Assembly (NCBI RefSeq): GCF_033958435.1
Contig: NC_134161.1
Span: 10,850,001 to 10,914,000, forward strand
Direction: 5' to 3'
Origin: Carettochelys insculpta
Taxonomy: Eukaryota > Chordata > Testudines > Carettochelyidae
DNA length: 64,000 bases
Each line of letters starts with the position of its first letter. Within the stretch, counting starts at the first letter, position 1. This document shows, one piece after another, positions 1 through 12,216 of this stretch. The notes under the pieces were generated by a model, which saw nothing but the letters and a program-made list of their open reading frames with translations, made no database searches and was not told where the DNA came from. A program made the position numbers and the translations under genes.

Positions 1-1114
1 CATACATTAGCCTGACTTCTCTCGGGGTAAAGACCTATTCTTCTGCCATGGCCTTAGCCCCAAAATGTAGTGAGGGGTGTAGAGCTGAGCAATGATGAGT
101 CCTGGTACTGTATCTTCTAAATACTCAAGAAGATCAGGATGAAAGTAGGGAATAAAGTCCACCTCCAGATTCGAAGAAATGCCCTGACTTCAGCACACAG
201 ATATCCAAGTGCCCTGTGACGTCTTTTATCAGGGCATATCACAGCACTTGAAGCCTCAAAAAAAAAAAAAAAAGGCGAGGTAGGTATTTACTGTGCAGAT
301 GGGACAATGGAGATGCATTGAGGGATACTTTACTTAGCCAAGCTTTGATTGAGCGCGGAATAGAAACCAAGTGTCTCCTCCAACCTCTGTTTCTTTTACT
401 CCTCTTCAAACCCATTCAGCACCAGCCTGGGCTGGTTGCAGCCAGAGATTGGGTTTCATGAGTCTTGCAAGTTCTTGTGCTTTTCAAAGGCCTGTGTAAT
501 TTCAGGCACCTTAGATTCAGAGTTGAGGTCTAGGACTAAACCAAATGGAGAGGGCTTGTTTTGGGAGTTGCTTTTCTCTTTGGCCACGTCTACACTAGCC
601 AAGTCCTTTTGGAAAAATAGACCCTCCTTTTGAAAGAACAAGTGGAGTATCCGCACACACAATGCACTCTTTGAATTCCTTTCAAAAGAACGCAGCCCTT
701 CTTCCGGAGGCCCTCTTCCTCTCCCAAATGAGGAAGTGTGCCTTTTTCCAAAAGATTCTTTCAGAAAAAAGTGTGTGTGTAGATGCTCTCGGGACAGAGC
801 GGTCCTCATGGTGGTAGACTTTTTGATCTCTAGCCTGGGTGCTAGAGTGCAGTTCACTCCGGCAACAGTGAAAGAGCATTCTCTGAGCTTACAGCACTTA
901 ATACTGCCATTTCCCCTGGGACTGTCAGACAGACATGACCAGTGTTAGGCTCTTTCCCTTTTCTCCCTAGATAGACTGTGTATTTCTTACCAGTAAACAT
1001 GCTAACGTAATTGTTGACTTGTCCAATCTTTTGTGCTTCTGCTGCCCTGTTTACTCTCTGTCTGTCCTTGTTAGGGCAAACTAGATTTCTGGCCGTGTTC
1101 TGTTTTTACCTTAG
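1..1114. other. Non-coding stretch, probable intron of gene A
   Basis: No convincing coding exon was found here on either strand. It holds a 16-base A tract near 258-273 and a short inverted-repeat MITE at about 581-795 (listed separately). The rest looks like unique intronic sequence. If the weak exon at 1115-1231 is real, this is the intron before it. Confidence 0.5.
581..795. repeat. MITE-like DNA element with long inverted repeat
   Basis: The left end reads ccacgtctacactagcc and the right end reads gtgtgtagatgctctc, roughly its reverse complement. Internally, ccttttggaaaaatagacc near 605 pairs with cctttttccaaaag near 741, so the element is largely self-complementary. The terminal 'acgtctacac' motif also appears, degraded, in the elements at 11907-12216 and 40484-40768, so these look like related non-autonomous DNA transposons. 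The superfamily is not certain; hAT-like is my guess. Confidence 0.6.
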
Positions 1115-1231
1115 GCTGCCATACGGCCGGCATCTCAAAGTGAGCTTTGGTTCTCTGAACACACTGTCCTCCATCAGTCCCATGCTTATCGGTTCCATCT
1201 CGGTCTCTTCGGCTGCCTTGGAGATGAGCAC
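1115..1231 (+). CDS. Possible internal coding exon of gene A (weak)
   Basis: A strong acceptor (tgtttttaccttag, AG at 1113-1114) opens a frame that runs to TGA at 1260-1262 and contains the peptide LSSISPMLIGSISVSSAALE, serine-rich and hydrophobic. To join the next exon (3302) in frame the exon must end in phase 2. GT at 1232 (cac/gtggga) does this but is not a strong donor; GT at 1238 (gga/gtcagg) also fits the phase. The opposite strand is also open and has a good donor at the same place (aag/gtaaaa), so the coding strand is not settled. Family unknown; it could be non-coding. Confidence 0.3.
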
Positions 1232-3301
1232 GTGGGAGTCAGGAATTGATGGGAATGAATGAGAATACCAGAGTGTGTGCTGTTCCTAGTAAATCTCAAA
1301 TACAGTGTGAACGGAAGACCGGCTCCAATCTGGATTTAAATTAACCTTTTCAGGGGAGCGTTAAGTGCAGTGTTCCTGGCTGGTGCTCACTCTTGGAAAC
1401 TGCCGTCCAGGAAAAGAACCATTGCCTTTATTTTCCTCTTCCTCCCAGAGCTTTCTGTGATGCTTGGTCAACTTTTGTGGCTCTCCAGGAGATGCAGAAG
1501 AACTGACTTTTTTTGTCTGACCTCCGCATTTACCTGTCACACAGCAGGAGACAGTGGATAGGCTGACATTTGAGTAACCTTGCCAGGCCCATGAAGGAAT
1601 TCAGGAAATGTTCTGAGCCACTTCTCAAAATACTTGCTAAGGGAGAAGGTTTGATCAGTGTCCTGGCCTACTTGGCAACTTGTGACAGAGAGAGGGAGAC
1701 TGGATTGAGGGCTCAGTGGATTAAACCTCCTTTCATCTCGGGAGAAGTGGGCTTCAGTATTGGCTTAGTCACAGTGAGAACAACTTTATGGAGCTGACTA
1801 CTCACTGATGGGCCCTTGCTTGTATTTCAAACCCCCATACTCTTTGGCATTAAGTCTGCTGCACAGGAACACCCTGTGGTTATAACTGGGATGTGCTCAC
1901 AGAGCTGAGTGAAGACACCAGCACAACCCTAGTCTGTATTATATCTGGTCCTAAATGTCCATGCTCAGGCTCTTTCTTTTGTGGGTAGTGAACTCAGTTT
2001 TGGTGGAGAGATGCCTTAAGGTAGAACTGTCATGGGAAAGTCAAAGACTTTGTGAAAACTTAAAAATACATAGTTGGACAGACTTTGCCCAGAAGAAAGG
2101 GTTTTCCTGTACTCACCTGCCCCCTCCCCAGTGGCTTGACTTCCAACATCTGGTCAGGGAAGGACTAGCAGGCTGGGAGGAATTGCACCAAAAAGCATGC
2201 AGAGTCCATTTCCCATGTATCCAATCTCCAGAGGAAAGGTGGACCTGGTAGCAGGCTTTGGTGGAAGAATAAACCAACCAGAGAATAAATCAGAGAAGTG
2301 GACTGATGAAACTCATCCTATTGAACCCTGAATGAAAATCCCATTGCAGGAAACAGATACTTGTAACCTCCTCCCCCGCTCCCTGGGCCCCCGGAACCCC
2401 TTTCAGTGATTAAAATCTTGTGTATAAGTAATTTAATTTGAAAGTCGCGGTATGTCTTCTACGGGGGAAGCACATCAGAAGTCTAGCAACTAAGGATTAA
2501 GCAGAGCCTGTTCTCAGCTCTTATTTGGTTATGTTCCTGTTGTGGTGCAGAGCCGTGATCCTGGAAGGAGTACCAACTCGCCAGCCCCAGAACTGCTGGC
2601 TTGTGAGCTTGTATTTGTTTGCTGTATGGTCCCTGTTTTTGCTGTGGGGTTGGGGAAGGGCAGAGTCTCTGCTTGCGTCTGTCTGTCGGAGCCGCTGTCG
2701 GCAACACACATAGCAGTAACATGGAGGCTGTGGTTCTGTGTCCCTACGCCATTTCCTTTCTCTTCCTTTAAAGGGGTTTGATGTGGGTTCCCAGAAGTGC
2801 CTTGTCGGACATAAGATCTGCCCCTCTACCCACTTTAATGGTTTTGAAATTACAGACACAATGCATTTTTAAGACATGAGCCTTGGTACCAGTTATCTTA
2901 CAGTGTGGCTCTTCCGATTCCTCCACAGCTCAGCCATCAGCAGGCATTTTATTCTGTCCGCAGGAGGAGCCGGGGCTGGAGCCTTACACCTCTCTATAAA
3001 CTTTGCCTGTTTCTGCCTGGTCTACATGCATCAGTGGGGTGAGAGGGAGGGAAGAAGTGGACCAGAGAAGTGAGGTGGGTGGGGAAGAACTACAGCTGTC
3101 CCAAAGGCAGTGAGTAGAGGATGTCATGTTTCCACCAGCATCATGGTTAGCTGCGGCCAGCTGACCTTAACTCCATCGGCCCAGGATTCCTCACATTTTC
3201 CTTTCCATACCAGAGGATGACCAGTCCCCCTACCTGCGAAGTCTTCTGGCCAGCGTGTGACAGGGGGCCACTGATGGCGCATGTCTGCTTTTCCTTTCTA
3301 G
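1232..3301. other. Non-coding stretch, probable intron of gene A
   Basis: Nothing with both good splice borders and a protein-like frame was seen. Short open frames around 2483-2859 exist on both strands but have no matching splice sites and read as chance frames. AATAAA-like hexamers occur near 2269 and 2286 without other signs of a transcript end. No clear interspersed repeat was recognised. Confidence 0.45.
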
Positions 3302-3423
3302 AGAACGTCCACCTCCATCCGGGAATGCTGCTGCACCTGAGAGGCTCGAAGCTCTGAAATACCAGCGGATAAAGAAGCCCAAAAAGTCATCCAAGGGCTC
3401 CTCAAAATCCAGAAAACAATCCA
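3302..3423 (+). CDS. Gene A, penultimate coding exon
   Basis: The acceptor is ttttcctttctag (AG 3300-3301) and the donor is cca/gtgagt (GT 3424-3425), both good. The exon is 122 nt, enters in phase 2 and leaves in phase 1. Its frame begins ERPPPSGNAAAPERLEALKY and continues into a lysine/serine-rich basic stretch (KKPKKSSKGSSKSRKQ). The basic run could be a nuclear-localisation or nucleic-acid/lipid contact region, but no domain is recognisable. It joins exon 4248-4471 in frame across the split codon A/AT (Asn). I do not recognise the family. Confidence 0.75.
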
Positions 3424-4247
3424 GTGAGTGTGAGGATCACAAGGCTCCCCACTAGCTTCCTTGTTCTTCCTCCTTTTGAGGCCTGAGCCAACTCTCATTA
3501 AAGTCTCTGACTCTAATGGGAGTTGATTCAGGCCCAGCTCAGGTCTCTGCTTGAGCTATTATAAAACCTGTTTTATTCCTTGCTCAGTGATTCCTTACAA
3601 AGGAATCAGTCTTTTTTTGCATAAGGCCATGGGGGCTTCCCTGCTCCTTTCAACTGTAAAATGGAAGGCCCTAGCTCCTTGTTTGATTTTTCCCCCCCTC
3701 CCCCCTTGGTATGTTATTCCAGATCTTAATCCAGAAGAGGAAGCGGGTAACTTCCCATTGTAGTCCTGAACCTAGCTGGACAGCCCTGGAAAGACCCTTT
3801 TTCCAATACCTTTTAGTGGCTCGGTGTCCTTTTAAACTCAGTCTCCTACATCTCTCCACCTACATTTCTGCTGCCATTTCCTCCTTCTCCAGCCCCATAT
3901 CTTCTTTTTTGGTCCTCTGTCCTAACTCCTCCCTTTGCGTCCTACACCCTGGCTGAGCAATGTGCCTTCCTTTGCACTGTCCCCTACACTTAAAACAACT
4001 TTTCTCTGCCTATCCTCCATCAAATTCCTCCAAAAATCCTTCTCTGTCATCTGAGCATCCTGTGTTAACCTTCTGCCCAGCCAAACCGGAGAGGTTGGTA
4101 TGGTCTCCTGAGTTAGACTGTGGCTTTTCAAGGCCAGGAAAAGCCATTTGTTGGACAAGCTCTGCAAAGCGCCACGTCTGCTCATGGCAGTGGTCTAGAT
4201 AATTAATCGTCTTTTTATTTCTCGTCCTTCTCCTTCTTTCTCCTCAG

Positions 4248-4471
4248 ATGGTTCTGCCTCCCAGGTTCAGCAACTTCCGAACTCTCAGGTAATGTGGCCT
4301 GATGAAGCTGTCTCGCTCCGCAAGAAGAAGAGACACTCGCGTCAGGATCCCTTCGCTCGCCTGTCAGCATTGAAGGATGACCTCTGCCACCGGCAGCTCC
4401 CTGAGGACCAGACTGCTATTCTCAACAGCGTGGACCATGATGATTCCGGCGGGCACGCCACCTTACTGTAG
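4248..4471 (+). CDS. Gene A, terminal coding exon with stop
   Basis: A long, almost pure pyrimidine tract (about 4210-4245) precedes AG at 4246-4247. The exon completes the codon begun in 3302-3423 and encodes 73 residues to TAG at 4469-4471. The peptide has a basic patch (SLRKKKRHSRQDPFARL), then an acidic segment (LKDDL.., QLPEDQTAIL, VDHDDSGG), ending in HATLL. A cryptic donor (cag/gtaatg, GT 4289-4290) lies inside the exon; the frame stays open through it, so I take it as unused or as an alternative splice site. No transmembrane segment or known domain is visible. Gene identity is unknown. Confidence 0.75.
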
Positions 4472-5950
4472 CGTAGCACCAGCCAGACCAGGTTCAAAGG
4501 GAGGAGGAGGGTGGGAGGGGAGATCTCACAACCTACAGATACATGTGGGGAGAAATGGGTTGTGAGCTTCAGCCTGTATCCTCCGACCAGCAGGCTGAAT
4601 GTGCAGAAGTGATTCCATCACACCGCAGGAGCTCACGGTCTGCGGGGTACCATGTCTGGGGAACCCAGCATCCGGTCTGTGCCCACTGGGAGAGGCTCTG
4701 CCCTTCACAGGACAACTTCCGTTTAGTGTAGTTCATGAGATGGGAGTAGATAGGGGAAATATTCTAAATTGGAGGGAGGAGATTTAAAAATTCCACCTCA
4801 CCCATTTCCATGTCATTTGGCTCCTCTTCAGGAGCAGGGAAAGGTGAGGTTGGCCGTGCGGGGCTCAATCTTAGTGTTGTCATAGGACTCTCTTATCCCT
4901 CAAAATTCCCTTCTCTCTGCTACAGCTTCAGTTTTATGAGCCCTGGAAGAGGGATGAGATTTTTACATCCTGGTTTCCAAAAATACATATAGATTTACAA
5001 ACAAATTGTAAGTGCAGATTATTATGTATATTTATACAGTGTGTAGTGAGGTAGGAACATGGAAGTAAACAAATGGCCTGAGTTCATAGCAATCATTTGG
5101 ATTCCAGAGAAAACAATCAAGCGACAAAAAACAAGCCAGATTGGAACTGATAATGCATTTGATCTGATTTAATTTAGAATAATGCATTACCAAATTGTTC
5201 AAAAAAGTGTTACCAGTGCAAAATCTTCTTGCCTCTCTGCCTTTTTGCCCAAAGAGGAGGGATAACAAAAACGCCAATATTTTACTCCTCTCCGAAAAAA
5301 AAAAACAAAAACCTGGAGACCTCTAGGATATTTTGCAAGTTCACACATGTGCACACGCTCAAAATGTAACTTTGGGTAACATCTCTTTGTAAACTTGCAA
5401 GAGATCAGAGGGGAGAGAAGGCAGGAATTTAAAACCAAGGATCTTCTGTCCCAAACTATACTTTGTCAACTTTGACAAGGGTGGTTTAGAGCGACGACTT
5501 ATTATGCTACTTCATATTCTTAGTAAATGTTCTGTAGTTCACTTTGTAAAATTAATGATGTCTTAGAATACAAGATCTCACTATAGGAGTGTTTGCATTC
5601 TTTACAAATTGATGCAAAGGGAGGCGAGAGAACTGGTTTTCTGTGGAGAGTGTGAATGAAAAGACACCACTGTGTGTACACACCCCAAAAATTGTGAACT
5701 GAAACTGTTCAGTCTGCACCTTCCATCCCTTTGCCCTATTGATTTGCGTAAACTGGGCAAACACATCAAAGCCTGAAAAAGGGCTTTTGAGAGGGAAAAA
5801 GGTCACTAGAGTGGAATAATAGCTTGTGGCAGTAAAACCAAACTCCATGACCTTGCATCAAGTCTAAATATGTTCCTGAGTTGTCTTCTCCCCTGTTCTG
5901 CCTCCACTCTAGTTTTAGAATAAATGTGGTAGATGCATTGGGTTTTCACG
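4472..5950 (+). other. Probable proximal 3' UTR of gene A
   Basis: Sequence after the stop codon is unique, becomes AT-rich after about 4970, and has no coding exon. The first in-strand AATAAA is at 5919-5924 (tagaataaatgtgg), about 1.45 kb after the stop, and is a reasonable proximal polyadenylation signal. The 3' end is inferred from this hexamer only. Confidence 0.4.
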
Positions 5951-6107
5951 GTCTCGTGATTCAGACTGAGGAGTTACATAGTCCTCCTTTTACAAATGCC
6001 ATTCCAGCTCTTCACCAGAGTGTATTTTTATTCAGATTATTTTACAACTGATTTGCATGTTCATCAATTTTTTTTCTCTCTGAATTGCATAGATCTGTAT
6101 AAGGGAG

Positions 6108-6335
6108 GCTGCTCTAGCATAGTGAATGGAATATGAGGCAAGCAGTCAGGACACCTGGATTCTGTTCCTTGCTCTGCCAGTGACTCATTTTGTGGCCTAG
6201 GGCAAGTCACTTAACCACTGTGTGCCTCAGTTTCCTCATCTGTAAAATGGAGATAATGATACTTGAGCTCCTTTGTAAAGCACCTAGAGGTCTGCAGGTG
6301 AAAAGTGCTGTATAAATGCAGAGTATTATATTCCT
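6108..6335 (+). repeat. MIR SINE
   Basis: Well-preserved MIR: the body contains gggcaagtcacttaaccac followed by tgcctcagtttcctcatctg and taaaatggagataatgatac, the usual MIR core order, and ends with the type of gtgctgtataaatgcagag tail seen in MIR/CORE-SINEs. The orientation is plus. Confidence 0.9.
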
Positions 6336-8946
6336 GTATTCAGAAATATTTAGGTACTTTCTAAGTGGCAGGATCAAACGGTACAACCAGGTCTTTGTGC
6401 TTTTCTTCCATTGTGGTGGAGTGCTAAGATCATAGGCTGCCTGGAAATAAGACTTACATTTCTTAAGGTATTTTCTGGGGGGTGTTTTTGCTTTAAGTGA
6501 ATTCAGGATGTAGAAAAAGTCTCAGGTGAATCCTGGGAGGACCTAGGTACTTCTTTGCACTGAATTTCCCCGGCATGGGATTTCCACTTGTATATTTCCC
6601 AAGATTTTTTAAGTGGAATGGCCACAGTGTATTTTCCAGTCTTGCTATGCTTAAAACATGCTTTGGCTGTTGTTCTTGCTAGTGGTTGAACTCAGAGGGC
6701 TCAGGGAGTCGGTGAAGCTTCCAAGAGTTTCAGATGCTTTGTAAAAGTGAACAGTTGAGTTTAAGCAGTATCCCTGAGTCCAGCTGTTTGGTGAAATGTA
6801 AGGCTAATGTCTCTTCTCATCCCACCTATAAATATCCCAAGAAGATCTTTCTTTAAGATACTTGTTTCTGATTTCACCAAATGTTCAGGCACAATCTTAA
6901 AAATAACTGAACACTTTCAAACCTCAGAATCCTGATTAGGTTCAAAGCAACAAATTAGCTCACAAGAGAGGATGATAGACTGAATAAACGCTGGAGCGTG
7001 GTTCAGGACTTTTTGACAAGTGTATAGTTGGTGGCCCTGGGCAAGTGAGAAACCAACTTCACCTGTGGCCTGCAATGAGTTTTTGTTACTGTTACTGGGT
7101 GTTTTAAGGATGAACCCAAGACTCCCCTCAGACCTGAATTGGATATAGCATGCCACTTAAAAACACTGAGCCCTTCTGACCAACTCAGAGCCATTAGTAC
7201 CGGAGAAGAGAACAAAAACTAACCTCTAGCCCTGGTCCAACAGGGTGGCTGGGTTTAAAAGAGTGTCTGACAAGGAGGAAGGAAACCGCTGGCAGTAGGT
7301 ACCATCTCAAACATTTCCAAGAACCTCTGCCCTCAAAGTCCCCATCTCGCTTTGAGGAGGACTCTGGTCTGTTGGGTGTGTAGCCACAATGTCACAAGAC
7401 TCTGGATGCCCTCCAGACGGTGGCGCTGCCTGTGGGATGGCCACAATGTATTTGGCTGCTCACTCCTGCTTCCAATCTCTATGTAAAATTGGCCCCTGTG
7501 CAGAAGGATAACACAATGTCTGTTCTCCACTTAAGTCTCCCCGTTGCTCTGTTTTGGGGAGGTGCTTCTGCTGACCCTCTGAAGAGGGCAAACTCGACTT
7601 TGTAAAAACCCTTCTTTCTTCTGCTCCGGCTTTCTGACCATCTAGGCAGGATGTTTACTTTGTGAGCATTTTCTGGGCTATCCGTGGTAGCAGTCCATAG
7701 CAGCAGGGCAATATCTTGGCTCTCTCCGTATGACTGTCTCCTCGAGGCCCTTTTGCTGTCCTGCCTTGCGTAGCCGTAGAGGACTTATGCCAGGAAGGTG
7801 TGGCAGAATATGCTAGTTCACTTCCTCAGTCTTCTGAGGCCTAGTTTCTTTTGCAGATGCTTGGAGCAGAGACTCCTCTGCTTCCCATGGCCTTCAGCCT
7901 TTAGTGAGGTGGAGCTGCTTCCCTCTCTTGGTCAGCTCCGTGAGCCATAGGGGACCCCGGAAAGGGAAGTGCAGCCAGTGAGCCTGATGGAAGCATCTTT
8001 CCTTTTTCAAATTGCATTTTAGCCTCCTCCCCATCTCCTGGGCCTTAGCTACAATTTGTGGTTAATGTCCAGGGGGAGGTGCTGGGCATGAAGGCAAAAA
8101 TATTGGCTCCCTTCAACCACTGCAAATGTTGCCTGGGCTATGGTAAATGACCTTTTCCTCCTCTCATTCTGTAAACTACTTTCATAACCATCAGGCTCTG
8201 TTGTCCTTCTTGGGGGTGTTTCTTTTGAGCTTGGTCACGTGGGACACATGAGCCAATCATTCTCCCATTTCTACCTTGTTAGAAACTTTGCTTTTTCTCA
8301 GTCAGCTGCAAGAAAAATTACCAGGCCAACTTCCTTTTGTGTAAGCCTGTTCCAGGTGGAAATGCGTTTTTTCATCAGTAAAAGTAAGCCCACCGCCCTT
8401 TACCCGATGGCAATACAGCATTTTTATTGGGTTTCCTGAAAAATCCCAGGCAACATCTAACTAAAATGCAGAGTTTCACGGGAACCATGAGGCACCACCG
8501 GCAGCAGAACTGCTTGTTTTTCTTTTTCTTTTTCTTTTTTTTTTCATTTGACTCTACAGAGCACTCCTGCTTTGTCAGGATTGGAAATACTGCAAGTTCA
8601 CAAAAAAATGCATCACTTTTTGTCCCTTTTGGGGAAGTTGGTTTTCCTGCAGTGTAGGATGATCGTTTTGTGTAAGAATTTCCCCCATCACAATCCTTCA
8701 GCTCCTTTTCCACATCCTCAGCTGCCAGATTTTTGCATGATGTCTTTTCTTATTGCAGCTAGTAGTGATGATTCTGGAAATGGGCTGTGGTATTGGGTAG
8801 GGCAGTGGGGAAAAGGGAAGTTACTACCACCATTTCTGCAAGTTGATCATGAAGTTGTATCACAGATATATACTCTGAGCGTCAGCCATGTAAGTGCAGA
8901 ACCAACGGACTGAAGCAGGAAAAGTTGCTTGCAACTTTAATAGCAG
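6336..8946. other. Unique non-coding sequence downstream of gene A
   Basis: No exon with both splice borders was found. The sequence is mostly unique, with pyrimidine runs near 8517-8545. The open frames around 8239-8913 cross low-complexity T runs and lack splice signals. It could be part of a long 3' UTR or intergenic sequence. Confidence 0.4.
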
Positions 8947-9277
8947 TACAGGTTGACTCTCTCTACTCCAGCACCCTAGGGACCTGACCAGTGCTGGATG
9001 AGAGGATTTGCTGGACCACAGGAGGTCAGTATTGTCTAGCAGCGTTAACATCACTTCTACAGCTTGCTGGTCTCTGAGAGGACATTTAGGGGTAAATTAC
9101 AGGTAAATAATAGCATGGAACACCTGAGAGCCACGACTGGTGGCTGGAAACAAACTTTGTGGGACTACGGGGAAACTTGGCCACGCCCATGATAGGTGGT
9201 CGCCTGGCTAACTAAAATCAAGCCAGATTACAGATGCTGCCAGATGAGTGTGCCAGGCTAGGGAGGTTCAACCTGTA
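8947..9277. mobile_element. Short DNA transposon with TA-ended inverted repeats
   Basis: The element starts tacaggttgactctctcta and ends gaggttcaacctgta, so the outer 9-10 bases (tacaggttga) are inverted copies and TA lies at both ends. About 330 bp long with no coding capacity. The inner sequence (gacctgaccagtgctggatg, attgtctagcagcgttaac) matches a type I remember as frequent in turtle genomes. TA termini suggest a Tc1/mariner-type target site, but the superfamily is inferred. Confidence 0.65.
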
Positions 9278-9567
9278 GTAGATAAAGGGCTCTGTAAAAG
9301 TTCAGTGGTCATAGGAGTTCAGGCTTTGTAATGCATTTCAGCCAGACCTGCAGGCTGGTTTGAAAAATAAAGGCCAAACTCTTTTGAAACTAAAATTTGC
9401 TTTGGAAATCTGTGATCTAAAATTTGTTTAGAACTTATGCTTGTAAGCGATGTGTACTGGTGTGAGGAGGGAGACTTGGAAAGTGGATTTGGGTGTTTAT
9501 TCCTGTGTTTAGATATGTAAAGTAAGCATTTGGAGGAGACTGATTTTGCAATGAAGGGACCGGACTG

Positions 9568-9845
9568 GAATGCTGGAGGTCCAGTTTGTGTTCCCAGCTC
9601 AGCCACAGACTGTGTGAGCTTGAGTGAATGACTAAATTTCTTTGTGCCTCCATTTCCCTGACTGTAAAAGAAGGTGGGAGTATTAGCTCAATCCCAAGGA
9701 GGTGCTGTGGTGTTAGTTATATGTTTGAGATCTTCTGATTGGAAAATGATAGGATCTGTATGGCCATACTATGTGTAGATGGCCTCCAGAAACCATGGTG
9801 ATGGGTGCTTTATAAACTCCCAGGGTAGCAGTACAACACACTAGA
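9568..9845 (+). repeat. MIR SINE (diverged)
   Basis: MIR order is visible: ggaggtccagtttgtgttcc, gtgagcttgagtgaatgact, then ttgtgcctccatttccctg and a gatgggtgctttataaactc tail. It is more diverged than the copy at 6.1 kb. Confidence 0.7.
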
Positions 9846-10294
9846 TATCAGATGTCTAAATGTCCTTTGTGAGCTTTGACATACCAGTCAGATACCGTCA
9901 CCAGATGGAGAATTGAGTTTTACCTCTTGGATCTTCTTTTCTCTAGTACAGGAAGCCCTGTTGATGGGAATCCATGATCGTATTTCCAGTGTAGAGAACT
10001 TGCTATCAGAACAACAGTAATAGCTCTTGGGTTTCTTCCATTCTCTTGTTATGAGTTCTGAAGGCTGCCCTCCGTGTGCGCTGTGTCTGTGATGTCTGTT
10101 TTTCTCTGTGGCATTGGAGCATGATTCAGGCATACTTTCTGGGAGAAATGGAGAGGGCGATGCTGTTTCTGGTTGGGTGTGGAGAAAAAGCTGAGTCAGA
10201 CACCCATGCAAATAACAGGAAATTGTACGGTAACGTGCATATCTAATGTGGGCTTGGCAAGAGAAGTTATCCCATATAAAATGGAACCAAGGCC

Positions 10295-10500
10295 TGGTTC
10301 CAGCACAGAAGCAGGAGTCTGGAGTTGTAGTTCCATCTCTCAGTGGCTTCTTTAATGCCCTTGGGCAAGTCATTTTACGTCTCTGCCCCAATTTCCCCAT
10401 GTGTAAATGGGGACAATGATATTTACGTACGTCACAGAAGTTTTGTGAGGATTCATTAGTTGCTGTTATCAAGCTTTTTGTGGATATTTTGCACTAAAAC
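10295..10500 (+). repeat. MIR SINE (diverged)
   Basis: Contains caggagtctggagttgtag, cccttgggcaagtcatttta, ctctgccccaatttccccat and gtaaatggggacaatgatat, in MIR order. A minus-strand open frame of 194 codons (9888-10472) overlaps this SINE and is not treated as a gene. Confidence 0.8.
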
Positions 10501-11906
10501 TATCTGGTTTTTAACTCCATATTTGATGGAGCTGTTGTGATGCCCATTTGATGGGTCTCTCCAGGGAGGACTGAAAGACAAAGTTCACTACTGCCGCTCC
10601 TGAGTCTGCCAGATAGTCATTCTCTGCTCTTCCTTATGTTCCACCAGCTACTGGCTTGGCAGAGGGGTGGCAATGTAGTCCCATAGTCAGACTTCCTTCA
10701 AATACTCTGCCCAAACTTGGTTCGTAGTGGGCAGTATAATTTCTGATGTGACCAGCATTTCCTATTTCTTACTGCGTTAGTCTTTTCTTTTTTTAACTGA
10801 GCAGTTTCACTCTCGGGTTCGAGGTGGAAAGCTTAATGTTTGGAAATTGAAATATTTCAAGTTTAGTCAATGAGAGCAGATCTAATTTATTGTTTTAGAA
10901 CAGATAGCTAGGCTTTATCTTCCTGAGAGAGTTGGCAGGGGAATTATTTGAGTTGAATTTTAAAGCTATAGAGTTAAAGTGGTGCAAAAGGCAGAGCGGA
11001 TGCTCATGTTTTGGGTTACGTGTGGTTTATTTCACTTAATTAAACATCCTCCTGATTGTTTCAAACAAAACAACAACAAGTCGCTCTAACATGAGTGTCC
11101 CAACAGCCTTTAGTACCGACTTAACTAAATCACTTTTTAGATTCTCACCTAAAATGATACCAATGTAACTTTCTCTATTGAGGCATTCTTAACCAAAACA
11201 TTCACATAAGGGGAGTTGCATTCATTTAACTGAACAAGTTGGTACCAGTTTCTTATGTAAATATGACTCTAGATTCACTTATGTGCATTTTTACCTCTCC
11301 TGTTCCTTTGTTTTGTGGCGGTGGAACAGGATTTTTCCAATTTAGGACTCCAGTGTTGCAAAAGGTTAACATCTCAGTGCAACGTATCAAGAAGTTGTGA
11401 AGGTCTCTGGGTTATCAGCAAAAAACATGGCATGTGTTCAGGGCACTTACGTAGATGCAAAATTCTTGAGGAAACTGGATTTCAGAGGCTGCAGAGAGTC
11501 CGATTCTGTTCTGTGATGCACTGGAGCAAACGTAAAGACCTTCCATTAGCGAAGTAAACAATATAACTAAAACCAAAATTATCCTAAAAATGTACGTTTG
11601 GGAAACTGTCCCTATTTGTGGAGGTCTGTTGACAGTCTCATAAAAGAAGCAGCTGGATTTTCATCTGTAGTTGCAAAGAGATGGATAACTAATGCATGTG
11701 TTATGCACAGCTTCAGTGTATGAAATCTGAGCTCTCCGGAGTTTTACCACTGTAGCTGCTGTGGAACTAGTGTGAGGGACTAGTAAGCACACAGATGTGA
11801 GGATTTGGCCTCTCCCAAAGATGTTTAATACATCTCTTCTGTAACCCCACTGCAGGCAGTGCTATTACCCCCAGTGATAGATATGACCAGTTTTCCAGTC
11901 TTATGT
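10501..11906. other. Unique AT-rich non-coding sequence
   Basis: No recognised gene or repeat. It contains a short aacaacaacaag run near 11070 and AT-rich unique sequence. The 80-codon open frame at 11315-11557 has no splice borders or domain features. Confidence 0.4.
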
Positions 11907-12216
11907 GATGTGTACACAGCACCCTGATCTCGAAATAAGCTATTCTGGAAGCACTTAACTATTTTGAAATACAGTATTTACATACACAAAGGCAATTTCA
12001 AAATACAGCCATTGGGTACACAATGGCTTATTTCAAAATAAGCTCTATTCCCCGTCTTAGCAGCACCTATTTCAAAATATGCGCTTTTTCTTGCAGAAGG
12101 AAGTTTGCCAATTTCTAAATAAGCCAACCACTATTTCAGGATTATTTCAAAATAGTATCTGCATTGTGTAGGTGCTACGATAATTATTTCAAATAACTTG
12201 GCTGTGTAGACGTACC
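11907..12216. repeat. MITE-like DNA element rich in atttcaaaata
   Basis: The ends gtgtacacagcaccctg and ggctgtgtagacgtaccctc are imperfect inverted repeats. The interior carries many short alternating copies of atttcaaaata and its complement (for example atttcaaaataagctctat and aaaatatgcgctttttcttg), which gives internal self-complementarity. The terminal motif relates it to the elements at 581-795 and 40484-40768. Confidence 0.6.

Noticed and set aside
9888..10472. 194-codon minus-strand open frame
   Set aside because: Overlaps a MIR SINE and has no domain; not a gene.
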